Source: Kitasatospora terrestris (GTDB lineage Bacteria; Actinomycetota; Actinomycetes; Streptomycetales; Streptomycetaceae). From it: a stretch of 64,000 nt of DNA. Made by a program: the position numbers and the translations under genes. Where the stretch lies: positions 7,316,001-7,380,000 of the forward strand of contig NZ_BAABIS010000001.1 of the NCBI RefSeq assembly GCF_039542905.1. The letters are read 5' to 3'. Of this stretch, positions 41,765 through 50,666 are shown in pieces; position 1 is the first letter of the stretch, and each line of letters begins with the position of its first letter. The notes under the pieces were generated by a model. That model had not been told where the DNA came from, did not search any database, and saw only the letters and a program-made list of their open reading frames with translations.

Positions 41765-43042
41765 TCAGCAGACGGCCGTGAGGGAGTCGACGAGGATGCC
41801 GAGCCCCTCCGTCGCCTCGTCCTCGGTGAGGGTGAGCGGGGGAGCCATCCGCAGGGTGTGGCCGTGCAGGCCGCCCTTGCCGATGAGCAGGCCGCGCCGC
41901 TTCGCCTCCTCCAGCACCCGGGCGGCCAGGGCCGGACTCGGCGCGCCGCCGTCCGGGTCCACCAGGTCCACGGCGAGCATCAGGCCCCTGCCGCGGACGT
42001 CCCCCACCACCGGGAGCTTCTCGACCGCGGTCCGCAGGCCGTCGACCAGCAGGCGGCCGAGCCGGCGCGCGTTGGCCTGGAGGTCGTGGGCGAGCAGGTA
42101 GTCCAGGGTGGCCTTCGCCGCCGCGGTCGCGACCGGGTTGCCGCCGAAGGTGGAGATGCCGTTGGCCGGGAGGGCGTCCATCAGCGCGCCGTCCGCGACG
42201 ACGCCGCCGATCGCGAAGCCGTTCCCGAGCCCCTTCGCGAAGGTCATCACGTCGGGCGTCACGCCGTGCGCCTGGATGCCCCAGAAGTGCTCGCCGGTGC
42301 GGCCCCAGCCGGTCTGCACCTCGTCGGAGACCAGCAGGATCCCGTGCTCGTCGAGGATCTCCCGGTACCGCGCGAGCAGCCCGTCGGGTGCGACGGTGAA
42401 GCCGCCCACGCCCTGGACCGGCTCCGCGATCAGGCACGCGACGTCGGTGGCGGTGGCGGTGGCGAGGACCTGCCGCAGGTCGTCCGCGCAGAAGGCCAGG
42501 AACTCCTCGTCCGACAGGTGCGGGAAGCGGTCGCGGTCGGTGCCGTGCAGGTAGTGCACGTTGACCGGCGACAGCGAGGAGTTCTTCCACCCCCGGTTGC
42601 CGGTGACGGCCATCGCCCCGTACGAGCGCCCGTGGTAGCTGTTGCGCAGCGCGAGCACCTGGTCGGAGCGGCGGGCGTTGGTGGCCAGCAGCAGCGCCGT
42701 CTCGTTGGCCTCCGTCCCGGAGTTGGTGAAGAACACCTTGGCGTCCGCGATGCCCGACAGCGCGGCGATCTGCTCGGCCAATTCCACCTGGGAGCGGATC
42801 AGGTACAGCGTCGAGGTGTGCGCGACCCCGGTGCGCAGCTGCCGCTCCACGGCCTCGCGGACCTCGGGCACGTCGTAGCCGAGCATGGTGGTGAGGATGC
42901 CGGCGAAGAAATCGAGGTACGTGCGCCCGTCGGAGTCCGTGACGCGGCGGCCCCGGCCGCTCACGATCTCGATCGGCTGCTCGTAGTAGAGCGACAGCCA
43001 GGACGGCATGACCGCACGGTGGCGGCCGAGCAGGTTCGACAT
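41765..43042 (-). CDS. Class III aminotransferase (PLP-dependent)
   Basis: A 425-residue fold-type I aminotransferase of the acetylornithine/4-aminobutyrate group. The PLP-binding segment is MTFAKGLGNGFAIGG (catalytic Lys); VFFTNSGTEANETAL, SYHGRSYGAMAVTG and the Asp of LVSDEVQTGWGRTG are present. ATG 43042 is chosen; a GTG 9 nt upstream is possible. Amino-donor specificity cannot be decided. It lies downstream of the Rieske-FAD oxidoreductase on the same strand, with a 200-bp gap. Confidence 0.93.
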   Translation of the reverse strand: MSNLLGRHRAVMPSWLSLYYEQPIEIVSGRGRRVTDSDGRTYLDFFAGILTTMLGYDVPEVREAVERQLRTGVAHTSTLYLIRSQVELAEQIAALSGIADAKVFFTNSGTEANETALLLATNARRSDQVLALRNSYHGRSYGAMAVTGNRGWKNSSLSPVNVHYLHGTDRDRFPHLSDEEFLAFCADDLRQVLATATATDVACLIAEPVQGVGGFTVAPDGLLARYREILDEHGILLVSDEVQTGWGRTGEHFWGIQAHGVTPDVMTFAKGLGNGFAIGGVVADGALMDALPANGISTFGGNPVATAAAKATLDYLLAHDLQANARRLGRLLVDGLRTAVEKLPVVGDVRGRGLMLAVDLVDPDGGAPSPALAARVLEEAKRRGLLIGKGGLHGHTLRMAPPLTLTEDEATEGLGILVDSLTAVC

Positions 43043-43242
43043 GCGGGGCACTCACTTCCGCGCGGACGCTTTCCGGCACGCTACCCCGGACCGGCCCGCA
43101 CACCCGCGAGGCGCGGCCGACATCGCGCCTCCCCAGTCGGGCGGCCGCCGGGCGGCCCGAGGCCTGCACGTGCGGCCCGACCACCCTGTCGTCGTAGTGC
43201 AGGGCGCGCAGGGCGATCCGTTCGCGGAACCGTCCCTGGGTT

Positions 43243-44805
43243 CTAGCGGGCGTCGTCCTGCCGGCCGGGCGCGGGGCCGGGCGGATCGGTGTCGAGCGGT
43301 TCGAGCGGGCGGGTGGCGGGCCCCTGCACCACCGTGCCGTCGAGTGCGAAGCGCGAGCCGTGGCACGGACAGTCCCAACTCTGCTCGGCCTCGTTGAAGT
43401 GCACCGTGCAGCCCAGGTGCGTGCACCGCGCGCCCACCGTGTGCAACCGGCCCTCCCGGTCACGGCAGACCGCGACCCGGCGGCCGTGGAACCGTACCAC
43501 CGCGCCCTCGCCCGCTCCGAGGTCCTGGTCGTCCGGCATGGACGGCACTCCGATCCAGTCACCCACCAGGTGTCGGGCCACCTCGGCCTGGAACTTCACC
43601 AGGGCGGGGGCCTCGCGCAGCGGTCTCAGCCGCCGGGGGTCGTACAGCGGCGCCCAGCGCGGCTCGTCGCCGATGATCACACCGGCCAGCAGCCGGCCGG
43701 CCATCACGCCACCACTCATGCCCCAGCCGTCGAAGCCGGCGGCGACGTGCACGTGCTGGGTGCCGACGTGGAAGCGGCCGACGTACGGAACACCGTCGGT
43801 GGTGGAGTTGTCCTGCGCCGCCCAACGGTAGCCGGGCCGCAGGCTCGGGAACCGCTCGCAGGCCCAGTCCGCCAGCCGGTCGTGGCGGCGGCGCACCCCG
43901 CTGCTGCCCGGGGTGAACTTCTCGCCGGTGACGATCAGCAGCCGCCTCCCGTCCCCGTAGGGCGCTGTGCGCACCGAGCGGGTGCGGTGTTCCGGCGTCA
44001 CGTACATCCCCTGCGGGTCGGCGTCCTCCGGCACGGCGCCGGCGACGACCAGTTCCCGTACCGGCCGCAGACGGGCGAACAGCAGCGCCCGGTCGAAGAC
44101 CGGGTAGTGGGTGGCGACCACGACCTCGGCGGCGCTCACCACCGCCCCGCCTTCGGTGGTGACCCGGCAGGGGCGACCCTCGGTCAGACCGGTCGCCCGG
44201 GTGTGCTCGAAGACCAGCCCGCCGCGGGCCACCAGGTCCTCGGCCAGCGCCAGCAGGTACCGGCGCGGGTGGAACTGCGCCTGGTCCGCCACCCGCACCG
44301 CGCCCGCCACCCGGAACGGCAGGCCGGTCTCCTCCGTGAACACCGCGGCCAGCCCGGCGTCCGCAGCCGCGCGGGCCTCCGCCCGGACGTCCTCCAGCGC
44401 GTCCTCCGTCTCGGTGTAGACGTAGCCGGGCACCCGTTCCAACTGGCAATCGACGCCGAGTTCGGCGGCCGTGCGGACGACGTGCTCGACCGCCTCCTGC
44501 TGGGACTGCGCGTACCACCGGGCCCGGTCGGTGCCCTGCTCTCGGGCCAGCCGCGCGTACCGGAGGCCGTGCAGGGCGGAGAGCTTCGCCGTGGTGTGGC
44601 CGGTGACCCCGGACGCGATCCGGTCGGCCTCGACCAAGGCGACCCGGCAGCCCGCCCGGGCGAGCTCCCCCGCGGTGCACAGCCCGGCGACCCCGCCGCC
44701 GACCACCACCGCGTCCACCTCCAGCGACTCGGTCAGCCGCGGGTACTCCGGTCCCGGCGCGGTGGCCATCCAGTACGACTCGTACGAGTCGGCTGCGGAG
44801 CCCAT
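43243..44805 (-). CDS. FAD-dependent oxidoreductase with C-terminal Rieske domain
   Basis: A 520-residue fusion. Residues 30-380 are a DAO-type FAD oxidoreductase (VVVGGGVAGLCTAGELARAG, SGVTGHTTAKLSALHG, DNSTTDGVPYVGRF, AAGFDGWGMSGG). The last 90 residues are a Rieske [2Fe-2S] domain with CTHLGC and CPCHGS, giving two Cys and two His ligands. The ATG at 44805 has GGAGG upstream. It is a known bacterial architecture whose substrates are largely unknown. It could feed a keto acid or aldehyde to the aminotransferase downstream (inference). Confidence 0.93.
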   Translation of the reverse strand: MGSAADSYESYWMATAPGPEYPRLTESLEVDAVVVGGGVAGLCTAGELARAGCRVALVEADRIASGVTGHTTAKLSALHGLRYARLAREQGTDRARWYAQSQQEAVEHVVRTAAELGVDCQLERVPGYVYTETEDALEDVRAEARAAADAGLAAVFTEETGLPFRVAGAVRVADQAQFHPRRYLLALAEDLVARGGLVFEHTRATGLTEGRPCRVTTEGGAVVSAAEVVVATHYPVFDRALLFARLRPVRELVVAGAVPEDADPQGMYVTPEHRTRSVRTAPYGDGRRLLIVTGEKFTPGSSGVRRRHDRLADWACERFPSLRPGYRWAAQDNSTTDGVPYVGRFHVGTQHVHVAAGFDGWGMSGGVMAGRLLAGVIIGDEPRWAPLYDPRRLRPLREAPALVKFQAEVARHLVGDWIGVPSMPDDQDLGAGEGAVVRFHGRRVAVCRDREGRLHTVGARCTHLGCTVHFNEAEQSWDCPCHGSRFALDGTVVQGPATRPLEPLDTDPPGPAPGRQDDAR

Positions 44806-45359
44806 GTCGTCCTCCGTGCGGTGCTGCCGTACCGGGCCGCCGACCGGCCCTCCCGCTGCGCGTCTGCCCGGAAGGACGGCGTCCATCCCAGAGCCAGAGG
44901 CCCTGCCCGTGTCATTCGGCGACACCGCGACCCGGGACCGGGAGAATCGGCCCGATGGCCGGAGCGGGGACGCCGAAGAACGACCTGGACGGGCCCGGTG
45001 TACGGCCCGCCCGGGTGGACCTCGGCGGGCCCGGAGCAGGTGCCCGCCTTCTTCGCGCGCGCCCGACGGGACGGTGGTGCCGGTGGAGCGGACGCCGCCC
45101 CGTGCACCCCGGACGGTGCCGGTGCGCGGATGACGGTGGTCTTCCACGAGGCGGAGCCCGAGGAGCCCGGGGAGCCCGCAGGCCGGTGCGCTGACGGAGT
45201 CCACCCGGTCCTCGTTGATCGTCCCCTCCCGGAGTGGCGAGGAGTTCGACCCGGGCGACCGGCTGCCCCGGCTCATCGGCCGTTCGCCGCAGAACGTCCC
45301 GGGTGGTCCGGCTTGTAGGCTGGCGTGGGAAGGGTCCTGACTCTTGAAGGGGGAGCCGG
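44806..45359. other. Intergenic region, possibly with decayed coding remnants
   Basis: 554 bp without a supportable gene. On plus, 44980-45080 reads TGPVYGPPGW then GPEQVPAFFARAR, loosely like the start of a Streptomyces conserved hypothetical family, but it has no good start and soon runs into low-complexity sequence. I cannot decide between chance and a remnant. Confidence 0.3.
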
Positions 45360-46697
45360 GTGCGCGCCGGTCGATGGATGGCCGTGGCGGTCGGAGCCGT
45401 CGCGCTGAGCAGCCCGTCCGTCGCGCAGGCCCGCGGCGGGGGCGGTAGCCACGGGTTCAGCGGGGGCGGGGGCAGCCGTGGTGGCGGCTCCCGCGGGTCG
45501 AAGGGCAGCGGCTACGGCCATGGTTCCAGCGGCGGCTTCGGCTACGCAGCCGGAGTCGGTGTGCTCCTGACCCTGTTGGTCATCGTGGTCGTGCTCCTCC
45601 TGGTCCTGTGGCTCAGGTCCCGTCGCCGGAAGGCGGAACGGGCCGACGGCTTGAACACGGTGTCGGACCGGGCGGCGCACCGCGCGGACGCACAGGCGGG
45701 CGAACGCGCCGCCCTGGTCGAGGCCCGGGTCGACGCGCTCGCCGACACGGACGCGACCTTCGACCGCGCGGCGCTCGAGCGCCGCGCGGCATGGCTGTAC
45801 GTGACTGCCCAACGCGCGTGGACGGAACACGACCACGCCACTCTGCAGGACATCCTCTCCCCGGTGCTCTACGGCAAGTGGGCCGACCAGCTGCGCGACT
45901 ACAAGTCGCGTGGCGAGGTCAACGTCGTGGAAATCGTCTCCGGCCCGGAGGTCGAGTTGGTCGATGTCGCGAATCGCGCGGGCGAGCTGAACGACACCGT
46001 CACGTTCCGCATCACCGCGACGCTCGATGACTACGTGCGCCGCGAGCACGGCCGGGATGCCGTGCGGAAGGACGGATCGACGCGCCCGGTCGAGTACTGG
46101 ACGCTGCGCAAGAGCTCGGCCGGAGAGTGGATCGCGTCGTCGGTGGAGCAGGCGGCCGAGGGGGCGCACCACCTGTCCAACGCCATCGAGACGGACGGCT
46201 GGGACCAGAAGGAGGTCGCCCGGGAGGCAGTGCTCGAGGTGGCCGGGAAGACCGCGGCGGCCCGGGGCGTGAGCGACGTCCTGTCGCTCACCAACGTCTC
46301 CTGGAGCACGGACGCCGACGCCGCCGCCGGCGATCTGAGTGTGCTCGACGGCCGGTTCGACAAGTCGGTGCTCGAGGTCGCCGTGGAGCGGTTCCTCGAG
46401 GAGTGGGTCATGAACGACGGCAGCCTGGACTTCACGTCCGTGCGCACCGTCGATCGAACCGTCATGCGTGACGCCCTCGTCGCATCGGTCACGGTGCGCT
46501 CGCTGGTCTCGCGCGACCCGATCGTCTTCCGTGTCGCAGTCGACGCGGAGGGCGTCTACTACGAAGTCGACCGGCGAACCGAGCAGGTGCTCCATGGTGA
46601 CGCGCACGAGCGCAGGCCGATCACCCTCGCGTTCGATCTGCGGTTGGACGGCACGTCGAACGGAACGTGGACCGTGACCGCCGCACACGTGGAGTAG
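45360..46697 (+). CDS. TIM44-like domain membrane protein
   Basis: A 445-residue membrane protein. A signal-like N-terminus (MAVAVGAVALSSPSVAQA) is followed by a Gly/Ser/Arg-rich low-complexity stretch at residues 25-60, one membrane helix (VGVLLTLLVIVVVLLLVLWL) and two TIM44-like domains at about 115-250 and 300-440. Start GTG 45360 with GGGGGAG ahead. Third codon positions are visibly less GC-rich than in the neighbours (GAT, CGT, GAA and TCG are frequent), which hints at acquisition from elsewhere. Family function in bacteria is not established. Confidence 0.82.
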   Translation: MRAGRWMAVAVGAVALSSPSVAQARGGGGSHGFSGGGGSRGGGSRGSKGSGYGHGSSGGFGYAAGVGVLLTLLVIVVVLLLVLWLRSRRRKAERADGLNTVSDRAAHRADAQAGERAALVEARVDALADTDATFDRAALERRAAWLYVTAQRAWTEHDHATLQDILSPVLYGKWADQLRDYKSRGEVNVVEIVSGPEVELVDVANRAGELNDTVTFRITATLDDYVRREHGRDAVRKDGSTRPVEYWTLRKSSAGEWIASSVEQAAEGAHHLSNAIETDGWDQKEVAREAVLEVAGKTAAARGVSDVLSLTNVSWSTDADAAAGDLSVLDGRFDKSVLEVAVERFLEEWVMNDGSLDFTSVRTVDRTVMRDALVASVTVRSLVSRDPIVFRVAVDAEGVYYEVDRRTEQVLHGDAHERRPITLAFDLRLDGTSNGTWTVTAAHVE

Positions 46698-47034
46698 GCG
46701 GAGCCCGCGCAGCGCCGTGAGGCCCCTGCCGTGAGCGGCCCCTGCAACAGGGTCCGGACGGTCCGGTCGGAACTTGTGGTCGAAGACCGCCGCGACGCCT
46801 CGGTGGCGCCTCCTGAAACGGTCCACCCGTTCGAGCACGGGTGGCTCGGATGCGTCTGCTCGCCTCGGCGGAGGGGGTCACTCGTGGCAGTACGACGGCT
46901 CTGGTGCCGGTCCGGGCGGTGGTCGGCGCGGGGCCGGGCGCGTCACTCGATGGGGGTCTCACACCAGGCGGCGGCGGCCGCGGTGACGGAGGCTGGCGTG
47001 GACGTTGACTGCGTGTCGTGAGGATGGTGCCCGG
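46698..47034. other. Intergenic region before the P450 operon
   Basis: 337 bp with no gene I can support. It should contain the promoter of the ferredoxin-reductase-P450 genes, but no clear -35/-10 pair stands out. Confidence 0.5.
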
Positions 47035-47283
47035 GTGAGGGTGGTCGTTGATCTCAATCGTTGTCAGGGGTACGCGCAGTGCGCCTTCCTCGCGCCGGAC
47101 GTCTTCAGGATGCACGGGGAGGAGGCGCTGCTCTACGCCCCCCGGGCGGGGGCCGAGCAGCGCGAGCGTCTCGCGCGGGCGGTCGCGGCGTGTCCGGTAC
47201 AGGCGATCCTCGTCGACGCCGGGGACGAGGAGCGGAGCGCGCCGGTCGACGGTGAGGGCACCGCCGGAGGTGGTGGGCGGTGA
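47035..47283 (+). CDS. Ferredoxin (P450-associated, three-cysteine type)
   Basis: An 82-residue ferredoxin with ligands Cys10, Cys16 and Cys53 (CQGYAQC and ACPVQAI). Position 13, where a fourth Cys would bind a 4Fe cluster, is Tyr, so a [3Fe-4S] cluster is expected. GTG 47035 gives a normal length; an upstream TTG adds ten unrelated residues. It overlaps the reductase by GTGA and presumably passes electrons to the P450 at 48786. Confidence 0.9.
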   Translation: MRVVVDLNRCQGYAQCAFLAPDVFRMHGEEALLYAPRAGAEQRERLARAVAACPVQAILVDAGDEERSAPVDGEGTAGGGGR

Positions 47284-48674
47284 ACGGAGACGGGTGGCTG
47301 GAGCAGCTGCGACGCGAGGGGCGCATCGTGATCGTGGGTGCCTCCCTCGCCGGGCTGAGGGCAGCGGAGACCCTGCGGGACGAGGGCTTCACGGGTTCGC
47401 TCACACTGATCGGCGACGAGCCGTGCGGCCCGTACGACCGGCCGCCGCTGTCGAAGCAGGTACTGCTGGGCATGGCGTCCGCCGAGCACACCGCGCTGCC
47501 GCGACGGCGGGAGCTGGATGCGCACTGGCGGCTCGGCAGCGCGGCGACCGGGCTGGACATGGCCGCTCGGCGGGTGAAGCTGGCCGACGGCGACGAGGTG
47601 GAGTACGACCGGCTGCTGATCACGACCGGGGTGCGGGCCCGCCCCTGGCCGCACCCGGCCGAGGCCGCCCTGGACGGCGTGTTCGTGCTGCGCGGCCGCG
47701 ACGACTCCGCGGCGCTGGAGCGCCGCCTGGCGGCGGGCCCGCGCCGGGTGCTGGTGATCGGGGCCGGGTTCACGGGTTCGGAGATCGCCTCGGCGTGCCG
47801 GGAACGCGGTCTGGCCGTCACCGTCGCCGAGCGCGGGTCCGCGCCGCTGGTGGGCGCGTTGGGCGGGGTGATCGGCGAGGTGGCGACGCAGATGCACCTC
47901 GACGCCGGGGTCGACCTGCGGTGCTCGGTGACCGTCACCGCCCTGCAGGGCGACGCGGCGGGCCGGGTCCGCTCGGTCGCCCTGTCGGACGGTTCGACGG
48001 TCGACGCCGACGTCGTCGTCGTCTCGCTCGGCGCGATCCGCAACACCGACTGGCTCGCCGGTTCGGGGCTGGGCGCCGGTCCGCGCGGGATCGCCTGCGA
48101 CGCCGGCTGCCGGGCGTTCGACGTGCGCGGCATCGTCACCGACGACGTGTTCGTGGCCGGCGACGTGGCGCGCGCGCCGCACCCGCTGTTCGGCTACCAG
48201 TTCCTCTCCCTGGAGCACTGGGGCAACGCCGTCGAGCAGGCACAGATCGCCGCGCACAACATGATCAGTGCCGCCCACGACCGGCGACCCCACCTGTGGG
48301 TGCCGGCCTTCTGGTCGTCCCAGTTCGGGGTGAACATCAAGTCGGTCGGGGTGCCGTCGATGGGTGAGGAGATCATGGTCACCCAGGGCTCCCTCACCGG
48401 GCGCCGCTTCACCGCGGTGTACGGGCACCAGGGGCGGGTGATCGGCGCGGTCACCTTCGACCACGGCCGCTGGCTCCCGTTCTACGAGGACCTGATCCAG
48501 CGCACCGCTCCCTTCCCGCCGCCGTTCCCGACCATGGACCCGCCCAAGGAGGGCGCAGGGCCGCGCCCGGCCGGGTTCCCCGACCCGTCCGTGCCCACGC
48601 ACGGCCCCACGGTCACCGTCAGCGGCTACTCCCCGGCCGACCGGACCGTCGCCTTCACCCCCGGCCGGGCCTGA
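47280..48674 (+). CDS. NAD(P)H ferredoxin reductase, FAD-dependent
   Basis: A 464-residue pyridine nucleotide-disulfide-type reductase of the putidaredoxin/rhodocoxin reductase class. The FAD motif is IVIVGASLAGLRAAETLR, then PYDRPPLSKQ; the NAD(P) motif is VLVIGAGFTGSEIASACRE, and a late FAD motif is VFVAGDVAR. About 60 Pro-rich residues at the C-terminus are extra. GTGA overlap with the ferredoxin. It should transfer electrons from NAD(P)H to the ferredoxin for the P450. Confidence 0.93.
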   Translation: MNGDGWLEQLRREGRIVIVGASLAGLRAAETLRDEGFTGSLTLIGDEPCGPYDRPPLSKQVLLGMASAEHTALPRRRELDAHWRLGSAATGLDMAARRVKLADGDEVEYDRLLITTGVRARPWPHPAEAALDGVFVLRGRDDSAALERRLAAGPRRVLVIGAGFTGSEIASACRERGLAVTVAERGSAPLVGALGGVIGEVATQMHLDAGVDLRCSVTVTALQGDAAGRVRSVALSDGSTVDADVVVVSLGAIRNTDWLAGSGLGAGPRGIACDAGCRAFDVRGIVTDDVFVAGDVARAPHPLFGYQFLSLEHWGNAVEQAQIAAHNMISAAHDRRPHLWVPAFWSSQFGVNIKSVGVPSMGEEIMVTQGSLTGRRFTAVYGHQGRVIGAVTFDHGRWLPFYEDLIQRTAPFPPPFPTMDPPKEGAGPRPAGFPDPSVPTHGPTVTVSGYSPADRTVAFTPGRA

Positions 48675-48690
48675 CCGGCGCCCGCCTGCC

Positions 48691-48714
48691 TGCCCCTGCC
48701 CCTGCCCCTGCGCC
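48691..48714 (+). repeat. TGCCCC hexamer tandem repeat
   Basis: Three exact TGCCCC units and a fourth TGCGCC, followed by looser TGCCGC units to about 48735, between the reductase and P450 genes. Probably slippage-derived low-complexity sequence in the intercistronic region. Confidence 0.8.
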
Positions 48715-48785
48715 TGCCGCCTGCCGCGTGCCGCCCGCCGCGTACCGCACGACGTGCGTGGTGCCCCACCGATCCGAGGACCGCC

Positions 48786-50024
48786 GTGACCGACCTCTCG
48801 CTGTTGCAACAGATCACCGACTACTCGAACCGCCACGACCCGTACCCGCTGTACGCCCGCCTGCGGGAGAAGCCGGTCCACCACGACGCGACCGGCCCGT
48901 ACGCGGTCGGCGGCTACCACCTGGTGCGCGCCCTGCTCCACGATCCGCGGATCAGTTCCGAGCGCCGCTACCGGACAGTGCCGGACACGGCCGTGTCCGG
49001 GGAGCAGGGGGACGACACCGGCGGCGTGCTGCCGCCGAACTTCCTGCGGCTGGACCCGCCCGAGCACGACCGGCTGCGGGCCATCACCAACCGCCCCTTC
49101 GGCCCGCCGCACAGCCCGCACCGCGTCGACGGCATGCGCGGCGAACTGAAGACCATCGTCACCGACCTCGTCGACGCCCTGGACGGCGACGAGATCGACC
49201 TGGTCGAGCGCTTCTCCTACCCGTTCCCGGTGACCGTGATCTGCCGCCTCCTGGGCATCCCGCGCGAGGACGAGAGCCGCTTCCACGGCTGGGCCGACAC
49301 CCTCGTCGCCACCCTCGACCCTCTGCCGGGCCAGGACGCCACCGAGCGCGACCGCTCAGCCCAGCAGGCCCGGATCGAACTCGGTCTCTACCTGAACGGG
49401 CTGATCGAAGAACGCCGCAAGACGCCCGGCGACGACATGCTCTCCCAACTCGCCGTCGGCGACGGCCCCGAGGGGCGGATGAGCAGCATGGAGGTGCTCA
49501 GCACCGCCGCCCTCCTGCTCATCGCCGGGCACGAGACCACCGTCAACCTGATCACCAACGGCATGCTCACCCTGCTGCGCCACCCGGAGGTGCTGGAGCG
49601 GCTGCGCGCCGACGAGCGGCTGGCGGTGCCTCTGGTGGAGGAGCTGCTGCGGTACGAGCCGCCGGTGCAGATGATCCCCAGCCGTACGCCGATCACCGAC
49701 ATCGAGGTGGCCGGCACGACCATCCCCAAGGGGGCGCCGCTCTGGCTGGTGGTGGCCGCGGGCAACCGCGACCCGAAGCGGTTCGCGGACCCGGACCGCT
49801 TCGACCCCGACCGGGTGGACATCCAGCACCTCGGCCTCGGCAGCGGCATCCACAGCTGCTTCGGCGCGCCGCTCGCCCGCCTGGAGGCGCAGTTGGCGCT
49901 GGCTGAGCTCGCCCGCCGGCTGGAGCGGCCGAGGCTGGTGGAGGACCCGCCGCCGTACCGCACCAACGCGGTGCTGCGCGGGCCCCGGCAGCTGCGGCTC
50001 GCGATCGACGGCGTGCGGCGCTGA
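48786..50024 (+). CDS. Cytochrome P450
   Basis: A 412-residue bacterial class I P450. The haem-binding loop is LGSGIHSCFGAPLAR with thiolate Cys358; the I-helix is LLLIAGHETTVNL, with an acid-alcohol replacement of His-Glu-Thr-Thr, and the K-helix is EELLRYE. The start is GTG 48786. It resembles the secondary-metabolism and xenobiotic CYP families of Streptomyces. Ferredoxin and reductase genes directly upstream supply its redox chain. No biosynthetic cluster surrounds it, so the substrate is unknown. Confidence 0.94.
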   Translation: MTDLSLLQQITDYSNRHDPYPLYARLREKPVHHDATGPYAVGGYHLVRALLHDPRISSERRYRTVPDTAVSGEQGDDTGGVLPPNFLRLDPPEHDRLRAITNRPFGPPHSPHRVDGMRGELKTIVTDLVDALDGDEIDLVERFSYPFPVTVICRLLGIPREDESRFHGWADTLVATLDPLPGQDATERDRSAQQARIELGLYLNGLIEERRKTPGDDMLSQLAVGDGPEGRMSSMEVLSTAALLLIAGHETTVNLITNGMLTLLRHPEVLERLRADERLAVPLVEELLRYEPPVQMIPSRTPITDIEVAGTTIPKGAPLWLVVAAGNRDPKRFADPDRFDPDRVDIQHLGLGSGIHSCFGAPLARLEAQLALAELARRLERPRLVEDPPPYRTNAVLRGPRQLRLAIDGVRR

Positions 50025-50127
50025 CGGGGTGTCGGGCCCGACCGACTGCTCGTGGACGTCCTTCCGGCCTGTCGTCGCCGGGACTCCGCGGTCACCTCGG
50101 GTCGCTCCCCGCCGCGGGTCTAGGGTG

Positions 50128-50511
50128 GTGAGCGTGCCCGATGCCGATGACGTCCGCCGTATCGCCCTGCGCCTCCCGGAGACCGTGGAGAAGGAGGCAT
50201 GGGGCATGCCGACCTTCAGGTTCGCCGGGAAGATGTTCATCACGGTCCCGGACGATCAGACCTCGTTCGCGGTGCGGTGCCCGAAGCACGAACGGGCGGA
50301 GTTGATCGCTGCCGAGCCGGAGAAGTTCTGGGTTCCCGCCCACGAGGCGTCCTCCGCCTGGGTGCGCGTGCGGCTCGGAGCCCTGGAGGACGTGAACGAG
50401 TTGTACGACATCCTCGTGGACTCCTGGAAGCAGGCCGCGCCGGACGGCCTCCTGGAGACCTCCCCCGGGCTGGGAGCGGCGTCGGAAGGCCCGGACGAGC
50501 GAAGCCGGTGA
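50128..50511 (+). CDS. MmcQ/YjbR family protein
   Basis: A 127-residue protein of the MmcQ/YjbR (CyaY-like fold) family: ALRLPETVEKEAWGMPTFRFAGKMF and FWVPAHEASSAWVRVRLG are typical. Several GTG codons compete (50125, 50128, 50134); 50128 is taken. Family members are called DNA-binding-like, but the function is unproved. Codon use is slightly less GC-biased than in the P450 genes. It is convergent with the exonuclease III gene. Confidence 0.85.
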   Translation: MSVPDADDVRRIALRLPETVEKEAWGMPTFRFAGKMFITVPDDQTSFAVRCPKHERAELIAAEPEKFWVPAHEASSAWVRVRLGALEDVNELYDILVDSWKQAAPDGLLETSPGLGAASEGPDERSR

Positions 50512-50666
50512 CCCGGCCGGACGGCCCACGCCGACGTCCGCTGCGCCAACGCCAAGGAGGACTGCGCCGAGACCGTCCGGCGCGGGCGGCGTCCCCCGAC
50601 CAACTGGCCGACGTACTCCAGCAGCCCTCCGCAGCGCGGAGAGCCGCCGGATGCCGAACGTCGACC

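Noticed and set aside
44955..45318. A small plus-strand gene between the Rieske oxidoreductase and the TIM44 gene
   Set aside because: No SD-preceded start, low-complexity translation and only a loose resemblance to a known family over a few residues.
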